Below are positions 32,469 to 39,513 of a stretch of 39,513 nucleotides of DNA, one piece after another. Where the stretch lies: contig CALDLA010000098.1 of the NCBI GenBank assembly GCA_937898415.1, positions 1-39,513 of the forward strand, given 5' to 3'. The DNA is from an uncultured Prevotellaceae bacterium. Its GTDB lineage: Bacteria > Bacteroidota > Bacteroidia > Bacteroidales > Bacteroidaceae. Made by a program: the position numbers and the translations under genes. Every line of letters begins with the position of its first letter. Within the stretch, counting starts at the first letter, position 1. The notes under the pieces were generated by a model. That model did no database searches. It saw only the letters and a list, made by a program, of their open reading frames with translations, and had not been told where the DNA came from.

Positions 32469-34244
32469 ATGATTACAAAGAATATATTCAAATTCATTGC
32501 TGCCTGTTCAGTATGCTGCTGTGTGATAGCAGCCCTCACCGCCTGCAGCGACAGCTATATGGAAGAACTGAACACCGACGACTCCAAGGTAGCTAAGATT
32601 GACCCCAATGCCCAGCTGACTACCGCCCTGCTGCAGACCTACGGTGACATCAGCCTGATGGACACCTACCGTAACTACATCACGGGCTTTACCCAGCACC
32701 TGGCCGGCGGCTGGAACGTGACCAACTATGCCGGAGCCGTCCACTTCGAGAACGACATTTCGCGCCGTATCTGGGACCGCTACTATGAGGTGGCCATCAA
32801 GAACCTGGTCGACGCCATCCACAACTCTGAGGACAAGCCCAACCTGAATGCCGTACTGCGCATCCATCGCGTCTACCTCATCTCCGTGCTGTCCGACACC
32901 TATGGCGACGTACCCTGCTCGGAGGCCGGTCTGGGCTATATTTCGGGTATCTCGACGCCGAAGTACGACACCGTGGAGGACCTCTACCAATGGTTCTTTA
33001 CCGAGCTGGATGCCTGCGAGAAGCAGTTGGGAACCGGCGAAGACCGCATCACGGGCGACGTGACCAGTCTCTCGGGCGACGTGGCAGCATGGAAGAAGTA
33101 TGCCAACTCGCTCCGTATGCGCTATGCCATGCGTATCTCCGACGTTGACGCCACCAAGGCCCAGCAGGAGTTCGAGAAGGCCATGAACAATGCCAGCGGC
33201 TATATTGCGACGGCTGCCGACGATGCCTATGTCATCTATTCCGACTCGCCCTACACGTTCTATGATGGTGCCAGCGACTACGACTTCCGCACCAATGCCC
33301 TGTGCGAGATCCTCTACGGTCAGGACCCCGCATCGCCCACGATGGTGTGCTCCATGCTGTTCTACCAGCTGAAGAGCACGGCCGACCCCCGTCTCTATCG
33401 CATCTGCCGCCACTACTACAACATCAACCGCTCGCAGATCAAGCCTGACAAGGAGCAGAACATCGATCTGACGGACGAGGTACTGGCTTATTTTAGCCGG
33501 AACGGACAGGGCGAGGAGCCTTGCAATCCGGGTGCTGCCTGGTGGAACAACTGGATGAACGTCATGAGCACGTCCGACCTGCCTACGCTGGCCAAGTGGG
33601 CCGAGATAGACCCCAATGCCTACGACAACTCCGACTATCGGGCCCGTGCCTGCCGTCCCTGCCTGAACATCGACTTTGAGATGCCAGCCTGTCCCGGTAT
33701 TCTGATTACCTCGGCTGAGGTGAAGTTCCTGCTGGCCGAGGCCAAAACCAAGGGCTGGAACGTCAGCGGCGATGCCGAGAGCCTCTATGAGGCTGGCGTA
33801 CGTGCCTCGATGGAGATGCTGAACGACTACTACCTGACGTCGAACAAGATTACCGAACAGGAAATCAACACCTTCATCCAGAAGAACCCGCTGGGTGACA
33901 ATCCTCGCCAGACCATCAACACCCAGGCGTGGATTCTCCACCTGATGAACCCCTCGGAGGCCTGGGCCAACATGCGCCGCTCCGACTATCCCGCCGTGCT
34001 CGATCGCACCCGTCTCGACATCTTCCCTAGCGACGGCTTCGTCTATGACGACCCCGACCTGTCGATGCCGACCCGCCTGAAGTACCCGGAACTGGAGGGA
34101 CAGTACAACAGCGTCAGCTACAATGAGGCCATCCAGCGTATGGGTGGTAAGGATGATTGGCACAAACACCTGTGGTGGGACAAGTCCGACCTGAAGGTAC
34201 AGGACAACTTCACACCGCCATTCGGCAAAGGATATATCAAGTAA
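32469..34244 (+). CDS. susD: SusD/RagB-like surface glycan-binding lipoprotein
   Basis: 591 residues with a lipoprotein signal (ALTACSDSY, Cys ~26) and a SusD-like family 2 layout: MEELNTDDSKVAKIDPNAQL then four TPR-like helix pairs and a C terminus with YPELEGQYNSVSYNEAIQRMG, typical of this subfamily. Forms the lid of the SusC transporter. It is coupled to susC by a strong ribosome-binding site. Confidence 0.93.
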   Translation: MITKNIFKFIAACSVCCCVIAALTACSDSYMEELNTDDSKVAKIDPNAQLTTALLQTYGDISLMDTYRNYITGFTQHLAGGWNVTNYAGAVHFENDISRRIWDRYYEVAIKNLVDAIHNSEDKPNLNAVLRIHRVYLISVLSDTYGDVPCSEAGLGYISGISTPKYDTVEDLYQWFFTELDACEKQLGTGEDRITGDVTSLSGDVAAWKKYANSLRMRYAMRISDVDATKAQQEFEKAMNNASGYIATAADDAYVIYSDSPYTFYDGASDYDFRTNALCEILYGQDPASPTMVCSMLFYQLKSTADPRLYRICRHYYNINRSQIKPDKEQNIDLTDEVLAYFSRNGQGEEPCNPGAAWWNNWMNVMSTSDLPTLAKWAEIDPNAYDNSDYRARACRPCLNIDFEMPACPGILITSAEVKFLLAEAKTKGWNVSGDAESLYEAGVRASMEMLNDYYLTSNKITEQEINTFIQKNPLGDNPRQTINTQAWILHLMNPSEAWANMRRSDYPAVLDRTRLDIFPSDGFVYDDPDLSMPTRLKYPELEGQYNSVSYNEAIQRMGGKDDWHKHLWWDKSDLKVQDNFTPPFGKGYIK

Positions 34245-34278
34245 GGTTTAACAACGGATAAAAGCAAAATAGAAGAAT

Positions 34279-35289
34279 ATGAACAACAAGATAAAAGAAT
34301 ATCAGCATAAGGGCTGGAAGGCGTTGACCATGCTTTTTGCCATGAGCCTCGCGTTCGCTGGCTCAGCCGCCCTGACGGCTTGCTCCTCTGACGACGACCC
34401 CTTCTTCACCGTGTCGGAGGATGACAGTCCGCGAATCCTGAACACCGACCTTGCCGACCAGCGGTTCAACCGTCTGAACCCGCTGACGATTGAAATCAAG
34501 GTCACCCCCATCAAGTACACCACCGTGACGTGGTTCCTCGACGACCAGCAGATTTATGAGGGCAACGTCCTCAACCAGTTGATGCCCGTGGGTGACCATG
34601 TGCTGAAGATTGTGGCTACCACCACCAAGGGCAAGTCGACGTCGCGCACCATCAAGCTGACGGTGCTGCCGGCCGAGGACGACCCCGCCCCCGGCAACGA
34701 TATCTACGAACGCCTGGTCAAGCCGGGATCGAAGGCCACCCTGCACGGCGACCGGATGTCAATCGTCAAGAAGGTCATCATCGGCGGACAGTCGGCTGAT
34801 GCCACCTACAACGCTAAGGAAGACTGCGTGGAGTACACCGTTCCCAACCTGCCCGACGGCATCTATGAACTGGAACTGGCCGACGAGACGGGCTATGTCT
34901 ATGGCGCAGGAAAGATTGAGTTGAGCTCTGATCCGCAGTATCCTGTCGCTCCTGAGACGACCATCTGGGAAGGTGAGTTCAATGTCACTTGGAGCACGGC
35001 GTTCGACGGACTGAAGGATACGATACTCAATTATGTGAGTGCCGGTAAGATCCTGCGCGTCTATGTCGAGGGCAACGGTCAGGGCTGTGCCGCTACGTCG
35101 TGGTGGCGCAATATCCTGACGGGTGTTTCCGAGGACGATGTGCCCGGTGGTCGAGGCGATGTCATGATCAGCGGCGAACAGGTGCTGGAGTACACCCTCA
35201 CCGACCTGTCGATACAGCTGCTGACCGAGCAGAACGGCATGCTGGTGGTGGGCAACGGCTTCACGGTTAAGAAGATCACTGTACAATAG
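34279..35289 (+). CDS. SusE/SGBP-like surface glycan-binding lipoprotein
   Basis: 336 residues: lipoprotein signal ALTACSSDDDP with an acidic lipoprotein export signal right after Cys, an Ig-like/PKD-type domain (~55-135), an IPT-type domain (~140-215; GSKATLHGDRMSIVKKVIIGG), and a C-terminal beta-rich domain (~220-336) with exposed Trp (TIWEGEF, SWWRN) suited to glycan stacking. Third surface component of the PUL. Confidence 0.8.
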   Translation: MNNKIKEYQHKGWKALTMLFAMSLAFAGSAALTACSSDDDPFFTVSEDDSPRILNTDLADQRFNRLNPLTIEIKVTPIKYTTVTWFLDDQQIYEGNVLNQLMPVGDHVLKIVATTTKGKSTSRTIKLTVLPAEDDPAPGNDIYERLVKPGSKATLHGDRMSIVKKVIIGGQSADATYNAKEDCVEYTVPNLPDGIYELELADETGYVYGAGKIELSSDPQYPVAPETTIWEGEFNVTWSTAFDGLKDTILNYVSAGKILRVYVEGNGQGCAATSWWRNILTGVSEDDVPGGRGDVMISGEQVLEYTLTDLSIQLLTEQNGMLVVGNGFTVKKITVQ

Positions 35290-35298
35290 TAAACGACG

Positions 35299-37590
35299 AT
35301 GAAGAAAGCTTTTCTGTCTATTATGTTTGTCTTGGCTACCTGCTCCGTGCAGGCGGCCAAGACTTTGAATGATCTGACGCTGGAGGAGAAGATTGGTCAG
35401 ATGATGCAGCTGGTCACCGACCTCTTCGGCACCAACGACGCGCAGGGTGTGTTCCACATTGACCGTGCCAAGGCCGACACGCTGTTCAGTAAGTATAAGA
35501 TAGGTTCTATCCTGAATGCTCCTAACACCTGTGCGCCGACCGCCAAGCAATGGGAGGAGATTATTGCCGACATTCAGCAGCTCTCGATAAAGCACATCGG
35601 CATTCCCTGTGTCTTCGGCCTCGACCAGAATCACGGCTCGACCTACACGCAGGGCGGTACGCTGTTCCCGCAGAACATCAACGTGGCGGCTACCTTCAAC
35701 CGCGACATCGCCCGCAAGTGTGCTGAGGCGACGGCTTATGAAACCAGGGCCGTCAGCGTGCCCTGGACCTTCAGTCCCACCATCGACCTGGGCCGCGACG
35801 CCCGCTGGCCCCGTATCTGGGAGAACTTCGGCGAGGACTGCTACCTGAGTGCCGAGATGGGACGCGAGCAGGTGCTCGGCTTTCAGGGCAGCGACCCTCA
35901 ACACATTGACCAGCAGCACGTTGCCGTCTCGTTGAAGCACTACATGGGCTACGGCACCCCCTGGACGGGTAAGGACCGTACACCGGCCTACATCGCTCCC
36001 TCGCAACTGCGTGAGAAGCACTTCGCCCCGTTCCTCGCCTCGCTCCGCGAAGGGGCTGCCTCGGTCATGGTCAACTCGGCTTCCGTCAACGGGATGCCCG
36101 TGCATGCCAACCGTGAACTGCTGACCACGTGGCTGAAGGAGCAGACGGGCTGGGACGGTGTCATCATCACCGACTGGGCCGACATCAACAACCTCTATAC
36201 CCGCGAGATGGTGGCCCGCGACAAGAAGGATGCCCTCCGCATCGCCATCAACGCCGGCATCGACATGATTATGGAGCCTTACAGCGTGGATGCCTGCATC
36301 CTGCTGAAGGAGCTGGTGGAGGAAGGAAAGATTCCCATGAGCCGCATTGACGACGCCGTCAGCCGCATCCTGCGGATGAAGGAGCGACTGGGACTCTATG
36401 AGCACCCCACGCAGCGACTCAAGGACTACCCGAAGTTCGGCGGCAGCGAGTTTGCCAAGCTGGCCCTCGACGGTGCTGTCGAGAGCATGGTGCTGCTGAA
36501 GAACGAGGGCAACATCCTGCCGCTCTCTCCTCTCTCCTTTCTCCACTCTCCTCTAAAGATCCTCGTCACCGGCCCCAACGCCAACCAGATGCGCTGTCTG
36601 AACGGCGGCTGGAGCTACACGTGGCAGGGCCACCGCACCGACGAGTTCGCCCAGCAGCACAACACCATTTATGAGGCCCTCTGCAACGAATATGGTCAGC
36701 AGAACATCGTGCTCTGTCAGGGTGTCACTTATAATGAGAAGGGTAAGTATTGGGAGGAAAATCAGCCCGACATCGAGTCTGCCGTCCGTGCTGCTGCGGA
36801 TGTTGACGTCATCATCGCCTGCATCGGCGAGAACTCCTATACCGAGACACCGGGCAACCTGACCGACCTGACCCTCTCAGAGAACCAGCGCAACCTCGTC
36901 AAGGCACTCGCTAAGACGGGCAAGCCCGTCGTCCTCGTCCTCAACGAGGGTCGTCCGCGCATCATCAGCGACATCGTGCCGCTGGCCCAGGCGGTGGTCG
37001 ACATCCTGCTGCCGGGCAACTATGGTGGCGATGCCCTCGCCGGACTGCTGTCGGGACGCTACAACTTCTCGGGCCGTCTGCCCTATACCTATCCCAGTGA
37101 AATCAACTCGCTGGCCAACTACGACTTCAAGAAGAGCGAGGAGTCGGGAACGATGGAGGGTGCCTACGACTACAACGCCCGCATCACCCTGCAGTGGGGC
37201 TTCGGCTACGGACTCAGCTACACCACCTTCACCTACGACAACCTGCGTGTCGACCGTCAGCACTTTACCAAGGACGACGTGCTCACCATCAGCGTCGATG
37301 TCACCAACAACGGCACCCGGGCCGGCAAGGAGAGCGTGCTGCTCTACTCCAGCGACCTCATTGCCTCGATGGTGCCCGACGGTCGCCGTCTGCGCCAGTT
37401 CGAGAAGGTTGAGCTGCAGCCTCAGGAGAAGCGCACCGTCACCTTCCGTCTGCCCGCCAGCGATCTGGCCTTCGTAGGCTACGACGGCCGTTGGACGCTC
37501 GAGGAGGGCGACTTCCAGCTGACCGTCGGCAAGCTCTCCACGAAGGTCGTCTGCGACCGCACCTACACATGGGACTCTCCTAACAGGTAA
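35299..37590 (+). CDS. GH3 beta-glucosidase-like enzyme
   Basis: 763 residues: signal peptide, GH3 N-terminal barrel with LTLEEKIGQMMQ, GLDQNHGSTY, KHYMGYG, and the nucleophile Asp292 in VIITDWADI; GH3 C-terminal domain (~400-640) and fibronectin III-like domain (~660-755). Releases glucose or other terminal beta-linked sugars from the products of GH5. Residues ~409-419 (LSPLSFLHSPLK) are encoded by a 7-bp repeat inserted between the usual NILPL and the K-ILV strand. Confidence 0.93.
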   Translation: MKKAFLSIMFVLATCSVQAAKTLNDLTLEEKIGQMMQLVTDLFGTNDAQGVFHIDRAKADTLFSKYKIGSILNAPNTCAPTAKQWEEIIADIQQLSIKHIGIPCVFGLDQNHGSTYTQGGTLFPQNINVAATFNRDIARKCAEATAYETRAVSVPWTFSPTIDLGRDARWPRIWENFGEDCYLSAEMGREQVLGFQGSDPQHIDQQHVAVSLKHYMGYGTPWTGKDRTPAYIAPSQLREKHFAPFLASLREGAASVMVNSASVNGMPVHANRELLTTWLKEQTGWDGVIITDWADINNLYTREMVARDKKDALRIAINAGIDMIMEPYSVDACILLKELVEEGKIPMSRIDDAVSRILRMKERLGLYEHPTQRLKDYPKFGGSEFAKLALDGAVESMVLLKNEGNILPLSPLSFLHSPLKILVTGPNANQMRCLNGGWSYTWQGHRTDEFAQQHNTIYEALCNEYGQQNIVLCQGVTYNEKGKYWEENQPDIESAVRAAADVDVIIACIGENSYTETPGNLTDLTLSENQRNLVKALAKTGKPVVLVLNEGRPRIISDIVPLAQAVVDILLPGNYGGDALAGLLSGRYNFSGRLPYTYPSEINSLANYDFKKSEESGTMEGAYDYNARITLQWGFGYGLSYTTFTYDNLRVDRQHFTKDDVLTISVDVTNNGTRAGKESVLLYSSDLIASMVPDGRRLRQFEKVELQPQEKRTVTFRLPASDLAFVGYDGRWTLEEGDFQLTVGKLSTKVVCDRTYTWDSPNR
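36523..36557 (+). repeat. 7-bp tandem repeat inside the GH3 gene
   Basis: Five heptads CTCTCTC, CTCTCTC, CTTTCTC, CACTCTC, CTCTAAA encode a short in-frame loop between the two GH3 domains. Confidence 0.88.
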
Positions 37591-37620
37591 ACAGGTTGCC
37601 AGGAATATGTCTATCAAGAA

Positions 37621-37656
37621 AGGGGGCTGGCAGCACACGTAGTCTGTCAGTCCCCT
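37621..37656. terminator. Hairpin between convergent GH3 and HU genes
   Basis: AGGGGGCTGGCAG (37621-37633) pairs with CTGTCAGTCCCCT (37644-37656) over 13 bp with two G-U wobbles on the plus-strand transcript; loop 10 nt. No long T tract follows, so it may act as a bidirectional or processing site. Confidence 0.6.
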
Positions 37657-37683
37657 CCTCAGATGTTGACTTAGCCTTTGGGC

Positions 37684-38295
37684 TTAGCCGCCGGTTCCGG
37701 GCAGGTCGTCGTCATCATTGCCGCCGCCGTTCGTACCACCTCCCTGGTTCGTGCCGCCGCCGTTCTGACTGTCACCGCTCTGGCCGCCGCCGTTCTGCGA
37801 GCCGCCACCCTGACCGTTTTCGCCCTTGGCAGCCGCAATCTCAGCCTTGGCCTTGTCCGTCCAGGCCAGCTTCGCGTCCTTCTTCAGCTCGTCGCGGGTG
37901 AAGTCGCCTGTGCTCTGGGCCAGCAGCTTGACGGTCTTCACGGCAGCACCCGTCTTGTCGCCGTCCTTCAGCACGCCGATGGTTGCCGTAGCCACCTTGT
38001 CGGCATCAGCGTCGTAGAGCGTCTCCAGGGCGTTGGCTTCCACGGTCGCCTTGAAGATGGCCAGGTTCTCAATCTTCACCGTGTTGCCGTTGAGCACCTG
38101 CTCGCGCACGCACTTCACGAAGTCGATCAGGATGCCGGTGATGCTACCTTCCGAGAACATCGTGTTGTGCTCGGCCATGTGGCGTGCCATTGCCTGCACG
38201 TCGAGCGTCTGTTTGTAACTGACGCGGGCGTAGAGTTTGCCCGCCTGTTCCGATTCCGAGGACTCGGTCACCTTTGAAAGATACAGTTCTAACAT
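37684..38295 (-). CDS. HU-family DNA-binding protein with Gly/Asp-rich tail
   Basis: 203 residues: the HU-HIG-type domain found in Bacteroidota (residues ~1-120, SYKQTLDVQAMARHMAEHNTMF, VREQVLNGNTVKIENLAIF) and a ~45-residue tail of Gly, Gln, Asn, Ser ending NDDDDLPGTGG. ATG at 38295 is chosen over one 14 codons upstream because it gives the standard MLELYLSKV start. Likely nucleoid- or envelope-associated; tail function unknown. Confidence 0.85.
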   Translation of the reverse strand: MLELYLSKVTESSESEQAGKLYARVSYKQTLDVQAMARHMAEHNTMFSEGSITGILIDFVKCVREQVLNGNTVKIENLAIFKATVEANALETLYDADADKVATATIGVLKDGDKTGAAVKTVKLLAQSTGDFTRDELKKDAKLAWTDKAKAEIAAAKGENGQGGGSQNGGGQSGDSQNGGGTNQGGGTNGGGNDDDDLPGTGG

Positions 38296-38372
38296 TTTGT
38301 AAGTGTTTTTCGTGGTATTAGATACTAAGTGAACCAACTACATCGGGTGGTTCTTCCCGTTTTTTGCCAAAG

Positions 38373-38389
38373 CCCCCTAAGTTAGGGGG
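38373..38389. repeat. REP-like palindrome in the HU leader
   Basis: CCCCCTAA, one G, TTAGGGGG: a 17-bp perfect palindrome followed by GGGGG again (38391-38396). It lies in the predicted 5' leader of the HU gene and resembles repetitive palindromes scattered in Bacteroidota genomes. Confidence 0.75.
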
Positions 38390-38435
38390 TTGGGGGTCTG
38401 AACAAGCGCTCTTGCTTTCTCCCTCATTGACACTA

Positions 38436-38467
38436 CAAAGGTACAAAAAATATCTGAAACTACCAAA
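38436..38467 (-). promoter_or_regulatory. Canonical promoter for the HU gene
   Basis: Minus strand TTTG (38467-38464), 20-nt spacer, TACCTTTG (38443-38436). Leader ~135 nt containing the palindrome. Confidence 0.82.
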
Positions 38468-38526
38468 CATTTCCGCAACTTCTTTCAAGATATTTTTCAC
38501 CAACAATAACCCCGCCTTATTCCGCA

Positions 38527-38563
38527 ATAACCCAAGGTTATTTGCCGATAACCTTAGGTTATT
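38527..38563. terminator. Two tandem small hairpins at the end of the primase-like gene
   Basis: AATAACC-CAA-GGTTATT (38527-38543) and ATAACC-TTA-GGTTAT (38549-38563). The stop codon TAA (38554-38556) sits inside the second. Short AT-rich stems; termination is plausible but weak. Confidence 0.45.
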
Positions 38564-39453
38564 TTTGTCAGATAATAGTCGCTGAAATCCTTGCAGCCGG
38601 GCGGCAGCTGGTGATGCGCCAGCGAGGGCAAGACCTGCTGCAACTGAAGGAAGAGACGTTCGCCGGGCGCATCGCGGTCGGGGTACATGTGGAATTCAGT
38701 TGACAGTTGAGAGCGGACAGTTGACAGCAGCTCCACATCCTTCTTGGTCAGCAGCGTGGCCGAGGGGATGGCGATGGCCTTGTAACCGGCTGACAGAAGG
38801 CTCCAGCAGTCGCTACAGCCCTCGGCGATGAAGAGCGTCTCGCCGGGCTTCAGCAGCCGGAGCACAGGCAGGTTATAGAGGCTGCATTGGGAGCCCGACG
38901 GGAAGCGGAACCTGGGCGAGGCCCCACGGACAAGATTTCGGTTCTGCACGCCGATCAGCTCGCCTTCCTGATTGAAGTAGGGAATCTGAAGCCACGGCGT
39001 ACCCTCGCGGTCAGTCCACGACGTCAGCCTACACCAGCGCACCACCCTCGGGTCAATCCTGCGCTCCTCAAATAAAAACTGTCGGGCTGCCTCGTTCAGC
39101 CAAGGACGTTCGAAGAAACGCTCATAACGGCTTGCATCGAAAGATGTCTGATGGCTGATGTCGGATGTCTGAGGCTTCCACTCGTCAAGGATGATGCTGT
39201 TCTCGTCGGCCAGCCAGCGGCAGGCCTCGCGGAAGTCCTTATTCAGGAAGCGCATCACCAGGTCGATCGTCCCGCCCTTGGCATCGCACACGAAGCATCG
39301 GAACGTGTTTTTGCTCACCTTAAACGACAAACTTGCGTGATGGTCGTTGTGGAACGGACACAGACACTTATGCCTGCTCACACTCAGTCCGAGTCGCTCC
39401 GCGACCCCCTCAATGGGGAGGTCGCGAAGCTTCTGCAATTCATACTTATCCAT
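38554..39453 (-). CDS. CHC2 zinc-finger/Toprim primase-like protein
   Basis: 299 residues from ATG 39453. Zinc finger of the DnaG type with Cys32, His35, Cys53, Cys56 (CPFHND ... FRCFVC), a linker, and a Toprim fold (FIAEGCSDCWSLLSAGYKAIAIPSA; DRDAPGE with the acidic pair). Much shorter than DnaG and lacking a helicase-binding domain, as in primases of plasmids and integrative elements. Two segments (QTSDISHQTSFDA and LSTVRSQLSTE) are encoded by 7-bp repeats. A GTG three codons upstream lies inside a repeat and is not preferred. Confidence 0.85.
   Translation of the reverse strand: MDKYELQKLRDLPIEGVAERLGLSVSRHKCLCPFHNDHHASLSFKVSKNTFRCFVCDAKGGTIDLVMRFLNKDFREACRWLADENSIILDEWKPQTSDISHQTSFDASRYERFFERPWLNEAARQFLFEERRIDPRVVRWCRLTSWTDREGTPWLQIPYFNQEGELIGVQNRNLVRGASPRFRFPSGSQCSLYNLPVLRLLKPGETLFIAEGCSDCWSLLSAGYKAIAIPSATLLTKKDVELLSTVRSQLSTEFHMYPDRDAPGERLFLQLQQVLPSLAHHQLPPGCKDFSDYYLTKIT
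38698..38725 (-). repeat. 7-bp tandem repeat inside the primase-like gene (Toprim region)
   Basis: Plus-strand heptads AGTTGAC, AGTTGAG, AGCGGAC, AGTTGAC encode LSTVRSQLST between two Toprim strands, just before the DRD motif. Confidence 0.9.
39143..39170 (-). repeat. 7-bp tandem repeat inside the primase-like gene (linker)
   Basis: Plus-strand heptads GATGTCT, GATGGCT, GATGTCG, GATGTCT encode QTSDISHQTS between zinc finger and the rest of the protein. Confidence 0.9.
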
Positions 39454-39455
39454 AC

Positions 39456-39504
39456 TTTTCACTCTTCACTCTTCACTTCTCACTCTTCACTTCTCACTTT
39501 TCAC
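39456..39504 (-). repeat. 7-bp tandem repeat upstream of the primase-like gene
   Basis: Seven heptads TTTTCAC, TCTTCAC, TCTTCAC, TTCTCAC, TCTTCAC, TTCTCAC, TTTTCAC end 2 bp before the ATG (minus strand GTGAAAA). The terminal units equal the array at 14171-14198. Confidence 0.93.
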
Positions 39505-39513
39505 TAGCTTCGC

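Noticed and set aside
32508..34169. 553-codon open frame antisense to the susD-like gene
   Set aside because: No recognisable domain; it mirrors the codon bias of the real gene, which has a full SusD layout and lipoprotein signal.
34759..36546. 595-codon open frame antisense to the SGBP and GH3 genes
   Set aside because: Same reason: shadow of strongly biased coding sequence, spanning two real genes.

Overview
The window looks like a chromosomal segment from a gut or rumen Bacteroidales, most likely Prevotella or a close relative. The evidence is many promoters of the Bacteroidota type (TTTG, about 20 nt, TAnnTTTG), a SusC/SusD polysaccharide utilisation locus, BspA-like leucine-rich-repeat proteins, TPR-TM-HTH and propeller-TM-AraC regulators, and HU-family and UPF-like envelope genes typical of this group. 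No rRNA, tRNA or CRISPR array was seen.

Layout. 1-5822 (+): compact polysaccharide operon with a Wza-like export lipoprotein, a Wzc/Wzz-like co-polymerase without a kinase domain, a Wzy-like polymerase, a Wzx-like flippase and a GT2 glycosyltransferase; four of the five genes overlap or nearly abut. 5823-7463 (+): DUF4143-type ATPase behind a canonical promoter and a 33-bp tandem repeat. 7619-13030 (+): lipoprotein TPR-TM-HTH regulator followed by two paralogous secreted BspA-like LRR proteins. 13249-15074 (+): alpha-1,2-fucosyltransferase (GT11) and a second GT2. From 15085 to 23669 everything reads leftward (-): DUF308 membrane protein, a promoter-driven apparently non-coding segment, a RhuM-like protein, then an AT-rich five-gene island (17080-20385), then a LytTR/phosphodiester-glycosidase-like pair and a three-gene envelope operon (DUF4846, small secreted protein, L,D-transpeptidase). 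23991-24287 (+): orphan HTH protein. 24600-37590 (+): histidine phosphatase, a propeller-AraC sensor-regulator without kinase, a strong terminator, and a beta-glucan-type PUL (GH5, SusC, SusD, surface glycan-binding lipoprotein, GH3). 37684-39453 (-): HU-family protein and a CHC2/Toprim primase-like protein.

Main point of interest. The AT-rich island is a complete-looking radical-SAM RiPP system: a precursor with a twin-arginine signal and 39 cysteines mostly spaced CXXX, a CX3CX2C radical SAM/SPASM enzyme, a second SPASM-like protein that has lost the radical SAM cluster motif, a 92-aa accessory protein and its own TatA. The arrangement predicts modification in the cytoplasm followed by Tat export of the folded, modified peptide. 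Related CXXX-repeat systems are known from radical SAM surveys; the product and its role are not known to me.

A second, genome-style signal is a family of degenerate 7-bp tandem repeats found at seven places, three intergenic (one running in from a gene end) and four inside coding sequences at linker positions, where they appear to have been added in frame to otherwise ordinary proteins.
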